This document shows, in pieces, positions 18,166-26,129 of a stretch of DNA of 62,125 nt. Position numbers and translations under genes: made by a program. The stretch spans positions 1-62,125 of the forward strand of contig JAHJJF010000083.1 of the NCBI GenBank assembly GCA_018823135.1. The letters run 5' to 3'. Position 1 is the first letter of the stretch; each line of letters begins with the position of its first letter. The notes beneath the pieces are model-generated. The model searched no databases, had not been told where the DNA came from, and saw only the letters and a program-made list of their open reading frames with translations. This stretch comes from Pseudomonadota bacterium. Lineage in GTDB: Bacteria; Desulfobacterota; Desulfobulbia; Desulfobulbales; CALZHT01.

Positions 18166-20244
18166 ATGTTTAAAAATCTCAAAATCCGCTGGAAATTTTT
18201 ACTCAGTTCCTTTGCTGTATTGTTGTCCTCTGCGGCACTGATTACAGTCTTCATGGTTGTCAGTATCAAGAAAAATGCCGCTGCCGACATCCTGGTATTC
18301 CGCACCGAGGAAATAAATAAAGTCCAAACCAGTCTTAAAAACTATGTTGATATCGCCTACGAGACCATTGATTCAAATTATAAAGATGCCCAGGATAATG
18401 AATATCTGAAAAAGCGTTACGGCAATCGCCTGAAAAATATTGTCGATGTTGCAGAATCCATAACGCTTAAAGCTATGGAAGCCGCAAAAAAAGGAACTAT
18501 TTCTGAGGAAGATGCCAAACAACAAGCCATAGATGCCATTCAGACAATACGCTTTGACAACGGCACCGGATATGTATGGATCAACGACATTGGCACTCCC
18601 TATCCCAAAATGGTCATGCACCCGACTGTACCGGCGCTCAACGGCAAATTGCTGGATGATTCGAAATATAACTGCGCCTTAGGAAAAAAAGAAAATCTGT
18701 TTAAGGCAATGGTTGATGTCTGCCTTGCCAATGGTGAAGGCTTTGTTGACTATCTCTGGCCTAAACCCACCAAAGAGGGATTAACCCAAGAGCAGCCCAA
18801 ACTTTCGTATGTTAGACAGGTCCCTGCGTGGGGATGGATCATTGGGACCGGAATTTATGTCGATGATGCGATCCCGGATGCTATTGAAAAAACAAAGTCT
18901 GATCTCAGCAAAATGCGTTACGACAACAGCACCGGGTATTTCTGGATCAATGATACCGGTGCGCCGTATCCTAAAATGGTTATGCACCCAACCGCCCCGG
19001 CGCTTAACGGCAAAGTACTTGACAATCCCCAATACAATTGCGCCCTCGGCAAAAAAGAAAATCTGTTTAAAGCCATGGTTGATGTCTGCCTTGCCAATGG
19101 TGAAGGTTTTGTTGACTATCTCTGGCCCAAACCCACCAAGGACGGCCTTACCGCTGAGCAGCCGAAACTTTCGTATGTCAAACTCTATAAACCTCTCAGC
19201 TGGATTATTGGAACCGGCGCCTATATTGATACTATTGAGGCCGTTGTTTCCGAAAAAACCGCAGAAGTTAACAGCAGAATAAAACTGCTTCTGATAAATA
19301 TCTTCGCAATTGTACTGACAATATCGGTGCTCGCCTTCTTCGGTCTGTGGTACATGGCGAAAAGAATTACCAATCCTCTGGATGACTGTTCGGCGTTTGC
19401 CAAAGAACTGGGATCAGGAAATTTGAACGCCAGCATAGATATCCACAACAAGGATGAAATCGGTCAACTTGCCACATCCATGCGTGAAATGGGAACGAGC
19501 CTTAAAACAGCAATGGAAGGTGTTTTCTCAACCGCCGGCTCTCTGTCAGACGGCGCTTCAGATCAGGCCTCATCATTGGAAGAGATATCTTCATCCCTTG
19601 AAGAATTGTCAGCTATGACCAGACGGAATGCCGAAGGAGCAGGGGAAAGTGATCGCCTGATAAGCGAAACACATCAGGTTGTTCAGGAAGCAAATCATGA
19701 CATGGCCAAACTCACATCATCCATGAAAGAGATTTCCAAATCAAGCATTGAAACCCAAAAAATAGTTAAAACCATCGATGAAATTGCCTTTCAGACAAAT
19801 CTTCTGGCTCTCAATGCCGCAGTTGAAGCTGCAAGAGCCGGTGAAGCAGGAGCCGGTTTTGCCGTTGTAGCCGACGAGGTCAGAAACCTTGCCTTGCGAG
19901 CTGCAGGGGCGGCCAAGGATACTGCCGGACTTATTGAAGAAACAGCTAAAAAAATCAAAGAAGGTGACAATGTTGCAATGTCAACAAATGAAGCCTTCAC
20001 TCGAGTTGCAGACAATATCGACCGGGTAAAAAACCTGATGGGGGAAATTGCTCAGGCATCCAAAGAACAGGCAAACGGCATTGAGCAGGTAAACTCGGCG
20101 GTCTTAAACATAAACAGGGTTACCCAGGAAAACATGCTTCATGTTCAGGAGCTTGTCGAAGCCTCGGACAAATTCATGGGAAGCGGCGATGCCAGTTTCG
20201 CCGAACGCGATGAGACAAAAAGAACAACACGCCTTTTAACTTAG
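18166..20244 (+). CDS. Methyl-accepting chemotaxis protein with duplicated Cache domain
   Basis: A 692-residue transmembrane chemoreceptor. Membrane segments lie at about 13-35 and 373-397; between them are two Cache_2-type ligand-binding modules. A HAMP domain (about 397-450) and a signalling domain follow, with the conserved tip containing [21 protein letters not shown] (about 540-560) where CheA and CheW bind. Residues 129-216 and 251-338 are repeats identical at 76 of 88 positions, including a 36-residue stretch without change, so the sensory module was duplicated in tandem fairly recently or is kept alike by gene conversion. No pentapeptide tether for CheR/CheB is visible at the C terminus. 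A small hairpin precedes the AAAGGA site, and an intrinsic terminator follows; the gene is probably monocistronic. Confidence 0.95.
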   Translation: MFKNLKIRWKFLLSSFAVLLSSAALITVFMVVSIKKNAAADILVFRTEEINKVQTSLKNYVDIAYETIDSNYKDAQDNEYLKKRYGNRLKNIVDVAESITLKAMEAAKKGTISEEDAKQQAIDAIQTIRFDNGTGYVWINDIGTPYPKMVMHPTVPALNGKLLDDSKYNCALGKKENLFKAMVDVCLANGEGFVDYLWPKPTKEGLTQEQPKLSYVRQVPAWGWIIGTGIYVDDAIPDAIEKTKSDLSKMRYDNSTGYFWINDTGAPYPKMVMHPTAPALNGKVLDNPQYNCALGKKENLFKAMVDVCLANGEGFVDYLWPKPTKDGLTAEQPKLSYVKLYKPLSWIIGTGAYIDTIEAVVSEKTAEVNSRIKLLLINIFAIVLTISVLAFFGLWYMAKRITNPLDDCSAFAKELGSGNLNASIDIHNKDEIGQLATSMREMGTSLKTAMEGVFSTAGSLSDGASDQASSLEEISSSLEELSAMTRRNAEGAGESDRLISETHQVVQEANHDMAKLTSSMKEISKSSIETQKIVKTIDEIAFQTNLLALNAAVEAARAGEAGAGFAVVADEVRNLALRAAGAAKDTAGLIEETAKKIKEGDNVAMSTNEAFTRVADNIDRVKNLMGEIAQASKEQANGIEQVNSAVLNINRVTQENMLHVQELVEASDKFMGSGDASFAERDETKRTTRLLT

Positions 20245-20278
20245 GCAGGAGATTTTTTTATAATACGCTGTATTTCCG

Positions 20279-20312
20279 GCGCCTTGGGATATTATCTCAG
20301 GGCGCTTTTTTT
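20279..20312 (+). terminator. Rho-independent terminator after the chemoreceptor gene
   Basis: GCGCCTTGGGA (20279-20289) pairs with TCTCAGGGCGC (20295-20305) using two G-U pairs in RNA, with a loop of about 5 nt, followed directly by seven T. It lies 35 nt after the stop codon of the chemoreceptor gene and marks the end of that transcript. Confidence 0.85.
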
Positions 20313-20412
20313 CACCCTCCTTCCCTATTCCGCCTTGCTATCTTCCATCCGAATCAAGAGTAGTGTACATTTATTAACTCAGCCGCAGCATCAATTCCAA
20401 GGAGAACCATCC

Positions 20413-21174
20413 ATGCCACAAACTGTTCTGATCACTGGAGCTACCGCCGGTTTTGGCGAAGCATGCGCCAGGCTTTTTGCCGAAAAAGGCTGGAGAATCA
20501 TTATTACCGGACGCAGGAAAAACCGGCTGGATTCATTAGCAAAAGAATTATCCAATCTGACGGAGGTGCTCGCCCTTTGTTTCGATGTCCGCCACCGCGA
20601 TGCCGTTGATGAAAATTTATCCGGCATCCCTGAGAAATTCAAAGACATCGACCTGTTGATCAATAATGCCGGTCTGGCCCTTGGCCTTGAACCCGCACAT
20701 AGAGTCGATCTGGATGATTGGGAGACAATGATCGATACCAATATCAAGGGCCTGGTGTACTGCAGCCGTTTTATTCTGCCCGGCATGGTTGCAAGGAATT
20801 GCGGCCATATCATCAATATCGGCTCGGTTGCCGGCAGCTGGCCCTATCCCGGCGGCAACGTCTACGGCGCCACCAAAGCCTTTGTCAAACAATTCACCAA
20901 TAACCTCAAGGCCGATCTCCTGGGAACCGCCGTTCGCACCACAAGCATTGAGCCCGGCTTTGCCGAGACAGAATTCTCCGTTGTCAGATTCAAGGGGGAT
21001 ACAGAAAAGGCAGGGAAATTTTATGAAGGCACCGAACCGCTCACTGCAATAGATATTGCCGGAATTGTTTACTGGGTTGCGACGCTGCCGCCCCACGTCA
21101 ACATCAACTCAATGGAAGTCATGCCCACCTGCCAGTCCTGGAATTTCTTTGCGGTGCACAAAAAAACGGAATAA
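20413..21174 (+). CDS. Short-chain dehydrogenase/reductase, YdfG-like
   Basis: A 253-residue classical SDR. The dinucleotide loop is TGATAGFG (8-15), with GRRKNR after beta-2 suggesting NADP preference; NNAG is at 84-87, catalytic Ser138, Tyr151 and Lys155 in the YGATK motif, and EPGFAETEFS follows. The sequence pattern, in particular SWPYPGGNVYGATKAFVKQF, is closest to the YdfG family of NADP-dependent 3-hydroxy acid (serine, threonine) dehydrogenases; the true substrate is inferred only. I chose ATG 20413, preceded by AAGGAGAACC, over an upstream in-frame ATG at 20284 that lies inside the preceding terminator. Convergent with the hypothetical gene ending at 21195. Confidence 0.88.
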   Translation: MPQTVLITGATAGFGEACARLFAEKGWRIIITGRRKNRLDSLAKELSNLTEVLALCFDVRHRDAVDENLSGIPEKFKDIDLLINNAGLALGLEPAHRVDLDDWETMIDTNIKGLVYCSRFILPGMVARNCGHIINIGSVAGSWPYPGGNVYGATKAFVKQFTNNLKADLLGTAVRTTSIEPGFAETEFSVVRFKGDTEKAGKFYEGTEPLTAIDIAGIVYWVATLPPHVNINSMEVMPTCQSWNFFAVHKKTE

Positions 21175-21194
21175 ATCTCCTGATTACAATATGC

Positions 21195-22070
21195 TCAGGC
21201 TGCAACAGAATTCAGCCAATCATCAAAATGCTTGAACATCTCCCCTTTTAACAGATGTGCCATTTGGGTATCCAGAGAGTGCCCTCTATCCGGATGAACC
21301 GGAACCGCCGTGTCAATTGCGCGGTTCGCCAATGGCATCATGAACGGACTGAGACGCGGATGCCTGGAAATAGTTTCTTCTGCTCTTTGCATCATTTGAT
21401 CCGCAGCATCCATTTTGTTTTTTTGCTGTTTCTGAATCCGGTCATCGGGCCTGATTTCACTTTCTTCGCCTTCAAGCATCTCTTTAATCTGTTGCCATTG
21501 CGCCCGCAGCATGTCGGCATAATCACTTTTTGCTGATAATTCCTGATCCTCTCCATAGGGAAAAGGCTTCATCTGCGGGATGGGGTGTGACTCCCGGATA
21601 TAGTTTGTCGTAACTGCGGCTGTGCGGCTGAAAGTTGCTGATAGTTTGTCAAGAGTTGAGCCCATTTCACCTAGATTCATCGCCCTTTTCATGGCATGCT
21701 CCAGATCGCCACGGAAAAAATCATCGGCTATTTTACTCAGATCCTTCATCAGCGCCTTGATATCGGCCAACTCCTCTTCATTGAGGTCTCCTTGGACAGA
21801 ATAATCAAAGCTGTCGGTCTCCAGGATGGCAAGGGTATATTGCTGACTCTGGGTCTGCGGGGAATAGGAGTTTTCCGAAGAAAAAGACTGGGCCGTGGAA
21901 ATTGCCCGGGAAAGTGTTACAATATCGCCTTCATCCGTAACAATGGATATCTGGGCTGAATCAGTTCGCGAAGACACTTGCTCCAATGATTCGAACCCTC
22001 TTTCGCGTATCGGCTGGTACATTTGTTGAATCGAGGCGGATACCGGCTTGTTTTCAATGGAGGTGGTCAT
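21195..22070 (-). CDS. Conserved hypothetical protein, helical C-terminal half
   Basis: The product has 291 residues and no signal peptide or membrane segment. Residues about 36-60 contain AQISIVTDEGDIVTLSRA, a short beta-type segment. About 78-150 form a region with YTLAILETDSFDYSVQGDLNEEELADI and an acidic helix ending in DDFFRGDLEHAMKRAMNLGEMG. The last 130 residues are charged helices rich in Met and Gln. Proteins with a similar layout occur in other motile proteobacteria, but I cannot name a family or function with confidence. It is transcribed divergently from the small esterase gene (134 bp apart). Isolated between two plus-strand genes. Confidence 0.7.
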   Translation of the reverse strand: MTTSIENKPVSASIQQMYQPIRERGFESLEQVSSRTDSAQISIVTDEGDIVTLSRAISTAQSFSSENSYSPQTQSQQYTLAILETDSFDYSVQGDLNEEELADIKALMKDLSKIADDFFRGDLEHAMKRAMNLGEMGSTLDKLSATFSRTAAVTTNYIRESHPIPQMKPFPYGEDQELSAKSDYADMLRAQWQQIKEMLEGEESEIRPDDRIQKQQKNKMDAADQMMQRAEETISRHPRLSPFMMPLANRAIDTAVPVHPDRGHSLDTQMAHLLKGEMFKHFDDWLNSVAA

Positions 22071-22204
22071 AGTTTTGTCTCCGTGGATTGATGGACAATT
22101 ATCGCTGGGGAATTATGCTTTCCCTGAAACTTCTCTATGAAGCATTCATGCTCTAGTTTATGAAACAAAGTGCAGGACGAGTATAGTATCTATCGGAATT
22201 TTTT

Positions 22205-22708
22205 ATGAACCTCATGAATATAAAAATGAACCGGGTGGTCTTTATTCACGGACTTGACAGCAGCAGCAAAGGAACCAAGGCCGCATGGTTTGGAAGGCAT
22301 TTTCCGGAGATGGTCATTGCTGATTTTGAAGGGGATCTTTCCCAGAGGATGAAAAAACTCGAAAGCATCCTTGCGTACAGACAGAATGTAACGTTGATCG
22401 GCTCAAGCTTCGGAGGATTGATGGCAACCATCTTTGCCCTGGAAAACGAGGCCGCCGTCAGCAGGGTTATCCTGTTGGCACCGGCCTTGAATTTCCCGGA
22501 GTTTAGCGAGTATAAAGGCAGAAAAACCGCAATTCCGGCCTGGCTCTTTATCGGTAAAAAAGACAAGGTAACGCCGTCTGATATCGTCATTCCGGCGGCC
22601 CGGCAAACATTTTCAAACCTCATCATCAACGAATCAGACGACGACCATCTCTTAAGAAATACCTTTGAGAAGATCGACTGGCAGGACTTATTGTTACAAG
22701 ATCAATAA
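22205..22708 (+). CDS. Small alpha/beta hydrolase, YqiA/UPF0227-like esterase
   Basis: The 167-residue protein begins its fold with VVFIHGLDSSSKGTKAAWF and has the nucleophile elbow GSSFGG (Ser68), then the acid Asp120 in FIGKKDKVTP and His148 in DDDHLL, a complete catalytic triad in a minimal hydrolase fold. This matches the YqiA-type esterase family, acting on short acyl esters in vitro; the natural substrate is not known. Start candidates are ATG 22205, 22214 and 22226, all before the first beta strand; a CGGA lies before the first. The 3' end overlaps the end of convergent pgpA by 15 bp. Confidence 0.8.
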   Translation: MNLMNIKMNRVVFIHGLDSSSKGTKAAWFGRHFPEMVIADFEGDLSQRMKKLESILAYRQNVTLIGSSFGGLMATIFALENEAAVSRVILLAPALNFPEFSEYKGRKTAIPAWLFIGKKDKVTPSDIVIPAARQTFSNLIINESDDDHLLRNTFEKIDWQDLLLQDQ

Positions 22709-23155
22709 CCGGATTATACCTTGAAGGACGACACAGGCAAAGATTCCGGCAATCACATCGTCCATGACGATTCCAAGGCCGCCGTTGATGCGGCGGTCCA
22801 CCCAGTTGATGGGAAAGGGCTTGGTAATGTCAAAGAGTCTGAACAACCCGAAACCTAGAATCATATACAGAGGCTTTGCCGGAACCAGGTAAAGGGCGAC
22901 CAGCATACCGATTATTTCATCAATAACCACCACAGCAGGATCCTTGTGGTCGATAATTTTTTCAGCGGAACCCGCAGTTATCACCGCCACAACAAAGATT
23001 GCCCCCAGAGCGATCCAGTACTGTTCAAGGGGTAATCGGACAATAACCGCATGAATGGGGAGAGCAAGCAAAGTCCCCCAGGTCCCGGGAGCTTTTGGCA
23101 GATACCCCAGGCCGAATCCGGTTGCAATAGCCATGAAAATTCTATCCATAATCAT
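22694..23155 (-). CDS. pgpA: Phosphatidylglycerophosphatase A
   Basis: PgpA dephosphorylates phosphatidylglycerol phosphate to phosphatidylglycerol in the inner membrane. The 153-residue product has the N-terminal ATGFGLGYLPKAPGTWGTL signature, several hydrophobic membrane segments, and the conserved acidic pair motif DHKDPAVVVIDEIIG followed by FRLFDITKPFPI and a C-terminal GIVMDDVIAG, which are the metal/phosphate residues of this family. The start overlaps the larC stop by 4 nt (ATG 23155), so the two are translationally coupled. Confidence 0.93.
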   Translation of the reverse strand: MIMDRIFMAIATGFGLGYLPKAPGTWGTLLALPIHAVIVRLPLEQYWIALGAIFVVAVITAGSAEKIIDHKDPAVVVIDEIIGMLVALYLVPAKPLYMILGFGLFRLFDITKPFPINWVDRRINGGLGIVMDDVIAGIFACVVLQGIIRLLIL

Positions 23156-24327
23156 TCTTTCCTGAAACTGCCTGCAGGACTGCTGCCAACCGCTCTATAC
23201 ACTTCATTGAGCGGAATATTCCGCTCTGAAGCTACACGCCTGCAGTCCTCATATTCAGGATACATCTTGATGCCCACGGGGGTTTCGACCTTTTTCACCT
23301 GCACCGGCCCGTAGATCGTATCAACTCTCCCTGATTCTCTTGGCAGGGTTACACGATTTTCTCTTCTGTACCTGAGGCCGATGGCAGTGGTTTCAGAAAA
23401 AATAATCGCCCGGAGGTCAAAAGATTTTGCCAGATCTCCAATAACCCGCAGGAGGAAACCGGGACGGCCTTTTTTCATCTGGATCGGCACCAACGCCACA
23501 TCCAGAGCACCGGCCTCAAAAAGCTTGCCGCTGAGATAGGGGAAGCCTTCCGGCGACCAGTCATCAAGATGGGTCTCGATAACTTCCACAACCTGGGCTT
23601 CTGTGACCTCAACCGAACGCCCGAGAATAATGCGCAGCAGATTCGGTTGATTCGGCAATTTCCTGCTGCCTGCCCCGTATCCTACCTGATCAATGATCAT
23701 GGGTGGCATCTTTTCAAAAGAGCTACACAAACCCTTTACCAGGGCAGCTCCCGTAGGAGTCACAAGTTCCTGATCAAGGTCAACACCATAGACGGCAACA
23801 TCCCGCAGAATTTCAAATACTGCCGGCGCCGGCACCGGAAGCCTTCCATGGGCGCAGTCGACCCAACCTCTCGGCATCGGCAGGGGCGAACAGATAAGCT
23901 GGTCAACGCCGAGACGATTGAGCCCGGCGACACTGCCGACAATATCGACTATGGCGTCTATTGCCCCCACTTCATGGAAATGCACTTCCTGGACAGCACA
24001 GCCATGCACCTTGGCCTCGGCTTCGGCAAGTATCTGAAAAACCTGAAGTGATTTATTCTTGATGGCATCATCAAGACTGCTTGATGTAATAATTTGCTGA
24101 ATATCACTTAAGGATCGATGCGATTGATCCTTTTGAACCCTGACATGTAACCGTGTCGCACGAATGACCGTATCCCTTTCCACGAATTTCTCAAGGGTGA
24201 AACCGTTGATGCCAAGAGATGCCAAGTCCGCCTGCAGCGCGGCTTCTGAAAGGCCGAGATCAAGCAAGGCGCCTAAAAACATATCGCCGCTTACCCCGGA
24301 AAAACAATCTATATAGGCGGTCTTCAT
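23152..24327 (-). CDS. larC: Nickel pincer cofactor biosynthesis protein LarC
   Basis: LarC inserts nickel into the pyridinium bisthiocarboxylate precursor to form the nickel-pincer nucleotide used by lactate racemase and related enzymes. The 391-residue protein begins AYIDCFSGVSGDMFLGALLDLG and has HFHEVGAIDAIVDIVG and LVTPTGAALVKGL typical of the DUF111 part, then the C-terminal nickel-binding domain with VETPVGIKMYPEYEDCRRVA. In Lactiplantibacillus plantarum the gene is read through a programmed frameshift; here it is one uninterrupted frame. larA, larB and larE are not nearby, so the enzyme served cannot be named. Confidence 0.9.
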   Translation of the reverse strand: MKTAYIDCFSGVSGDMFLGALLDLGLSEAALQADLASLGINGFTLEKFVERDTVIRATRLHVRVQKDQSHRSLSDIQQIITSSSLDDAIKNKSLQVFQILAEAEAKVHGCAVQEVHFHEVGAIDAIVDIVGSVAGLNRLGVDQLICSPLPMPRGWVDCAHGRLPVPAPAVFEILRDVAVYGVDLDQELVTPTGAALVKGLCSSFEKMPPMIIDQVGYGAGSRKLPNQPNLLRIILGRSVEVTEAQVVEVIETHLDDWSPEGFPYLSGKLFEAGALDVALVPIQMKKGRPGFLLRVIGDLAKSFDLRAIIFSETTAIGLRYRRENRVTLPRESGRVDTIYGPVQVKKVETPVGIKMYPEYEDCRRVASERNIPLNEVYRAVGSSPAGSFRKE

Positions 24328-24405
24328 GGTCTTATCCTGCTTTTTTACGCGCTGTTGGAAGGCTCAAACTGAAAACAGTTTAGCGCCTTATCTTTAATAA
24401 CCGGA

Positions 24406-25362
24406 TCAATTCCCAAAACAGGCGCCGACATCTATTTTCTGACCCTGCAGGAACGCTTCAACCGGCATGCGATTTGATCCGTCGCGCTGAACTTCTCTGG
24501 CCAGGAGATATCCGTCTCCGGTTGCAACCAGAAGCCCCTCCTTGTCAGCCACACAGATAGTGCCTGGCTTTTCATGCACTTGTTGACTCTGCACCGTTGG
24601 CGAAAAAAGCCGGACCCGCCCACCGGATAATTCGGTATATGCTTTGGGCCATGGGTCGAGACCGCGTATCTGACAACTTATCTTCCAGGCGGATTGCTGC
24701 CAGTCAATCCGGGCCTGTTCCTTGGTTAAAGGCGGGGCCAGGGTCGACTGGGAATCATCCTGTTTCATTGGCCGGATCTCGCCCTTCCTCATTCCCTCAA
24801 GGGCTCTGACCAGCGTCTTCCCTCCAAGCAAGGCCAGCTTTTCAAACAAGGTGCCAGAAGTATCCTCAGCTTCAATAGGTATCCTTGCCGGAAGCAGAAT
24901 ATCGCCGGTATCCATACCGGCATCCATCTGCATGATGGTCACGCCGGTTTCTTTTTCGCCGTTCAACACGGCCCACTGAATCGGTGCCGCACCGCGATAT
25001 TTCGGCAGGAGTGAGCCGTGGACATTGATGGTGCCAAGGGGAGGGAGAGACAATAATGCTTCAGGAAGGATGCGGCCATATGCCGCAACAATGATCATAT
25101 CCGGGGCCAGGGCTCTTATCTCATTCAGAAAGGCTTCAGTCTTTATTTTTTCCGGCTGGAGCACAGGAATCCCTGCGTCCTCGGCAAGAACCTTCACTGG
25201 TGGAGGAGCAAGATGTCGGCCTCGCCCTTTGGGCCTGTCCGGTTGAGTAATTACTGCAACGATGTTTTCTTTATTTGTAATGAGGGATTGAAGCGATGCG
25301 ACAGCAAGATCAGGTGTGCCCATGAAAATTATGCGGTTGATGGTCTCACCCATGTCAATCAT
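24406..25362 (-). CDS. fmt: Methionyl-tRNA formyltransferase
   Basis: Fmt formylates the amino group of initiator Met-tRNA using 10-formyltetrahydrofolate. The 318-residue product has an N-terminal formyltransferase fold with MGTPDLAVASL, the folate-binding QPDRPKGRG loop, and catalytic Asn113, His115 and Asp151 (TINVHGSLLPKYRGAAPIQW and DTGDIL). The C-terminal tRNA-binding barrel covers about 210-318. ATG 25362, preceded by AGAGGA, overlaps the def stop by 8 nt; a second ATG lies at 25353. The def-fmt pair is the usual operon for formyl-methionine addition and removal. Confidence 0.96.
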   Translation of the reverse strand: MIDMGETINRIIFMGTPDLAVASLQSLITNKENIVAVITQPDRPKGRGRHLAPPPVKVLAEDAGIPVLQPEKIKTEAFLNEIRALAPDMIIVAAYGRILPEALLSLPPLGTINVHGSLLPKYRGAAPIQWAVLNGEKETGVTIMQMDAGMDTGDILLPARIPIEAEDTSGTLFEKLALLGGKTLVRALEGMRKGEIRPMKQDDSQSTLAPPLTKEQARIDWQQSAWKISCQIRGLDPWPKAYTELSGGRVRLFSPTVQSQQVHEKPGTICVADKEGLLVATGDGYLLAREVQRDGSNRMPVEAFLQGQKIDVGACFGN

Positions 25363-25879
25363 CGGAATCCTCTTCTCGTTTTTGAATAATTTTCTTTAAT
25401 TTCTTCTTGTACAATGCCCGCTTGATTGAACTTATCCTGTCGATAAACAGTTTGCCATCCAGATGGTCCAACTCGTGCTGAATAACCCGCGCGAAAAAAT
25501 CCTGGGCATCAAACTCCAGAAGATCGCCTTCAATATCCTGCGCCTTAACGGTTATTCTGGTAAACCGTTTCACCTTGGCCGCATAATCTATGACACTTAA
25601 GCATCCTTCTTCGTCGATTTCCTCACCTTCCTGAGCAATAATCGTTGGATTAACCAGCACAATAAATTGATTTTTTTCTTCATGGGGAGCGATATCGATT
25701 ACTACGACCTTTTCACAGACGCCAATCTGATTTGCGGCAAGGCCGACCCCTGGTGCGTGATACATGGTTTCAGCCATGTCCTCCACAAGTTGCTTCAGAT
25801 CCTCGCCAAACTCAGTAACCGGTTTTGTTTCGTTTCTTAATACCGGATCAGGATATGTGATTATTTTTCTTACGGCCAT
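25355..25879 (-). CDS. def: Peptide deformylase
   Basis: Def removes the formyl group from nascent protein N termini. The 174-residue metalloenzyme has all three motifs: GVGLAANQIG (44-53), EEGCLS with the metal ligand Cys93, and HELDH (135-139) with two metal-binding histidines and the catalytic glutamate. I chose ATG 25879 (MAVRKI), with AAGGG 8 nt upstream, rather than an in-frame codon at 25906, because the family starts right before this position. The last codons overlap the fmt start. The gap of about 250 bp to priA upstream shows nothing else. Confidence 0.95.
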   Translation of the reverse strand: MAVRKIITYPDPVLRNETKPVTEFGEDLKQLVEDMAETMYHAPGVGLAANQIGVCEKVVVIDIAPHEEKNQFIVLVNPTIIAQEGEEIDEEGCLSVIDYAAKVKRFTRITVKAQDIEGDLLEFDAQDFFARVIQHELDHLDGKLFIDRISSIKRALYKKKLKKIIQKREEDSDD

Positions 25880-26129
25880 TACAAACCCTTGTGCCCTGTA
25901 GACCAATTACGTTATTTCAGGTGTCTGGTTTAACTTTGATAATTTGCTCTTGCAAACTAAATGAGAATAGTTGCTTGAAATTTAAAATCTAGACCCTCAA
26001 AATCCATAGCCTGAAATGTAAAACAAGAGATGGCTGAATATACAAGGAGTCGGGTGATGCACTAAAACGAGTATATGAAATATCCGCCCCCTCAACAGAT
26101 TTGGCTAGATCGTCTATTGAATCAACAAG

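Noticed and set aside
20284-20412. 43-residue N-terminal extension of the SDR protein
   Set aside because: It would start inside the stem of the preceding terminator, while ATG 20413 has an AAGGAG site and gives the canonical SDR start.
24360-24390. Terminator between fmt and larC
   Set aside because: AAACTG and CAGTTT form a short hairpin but no U tract follows on the minus strand, and the fmt-larC-pgpA genes seem co-transcribed.
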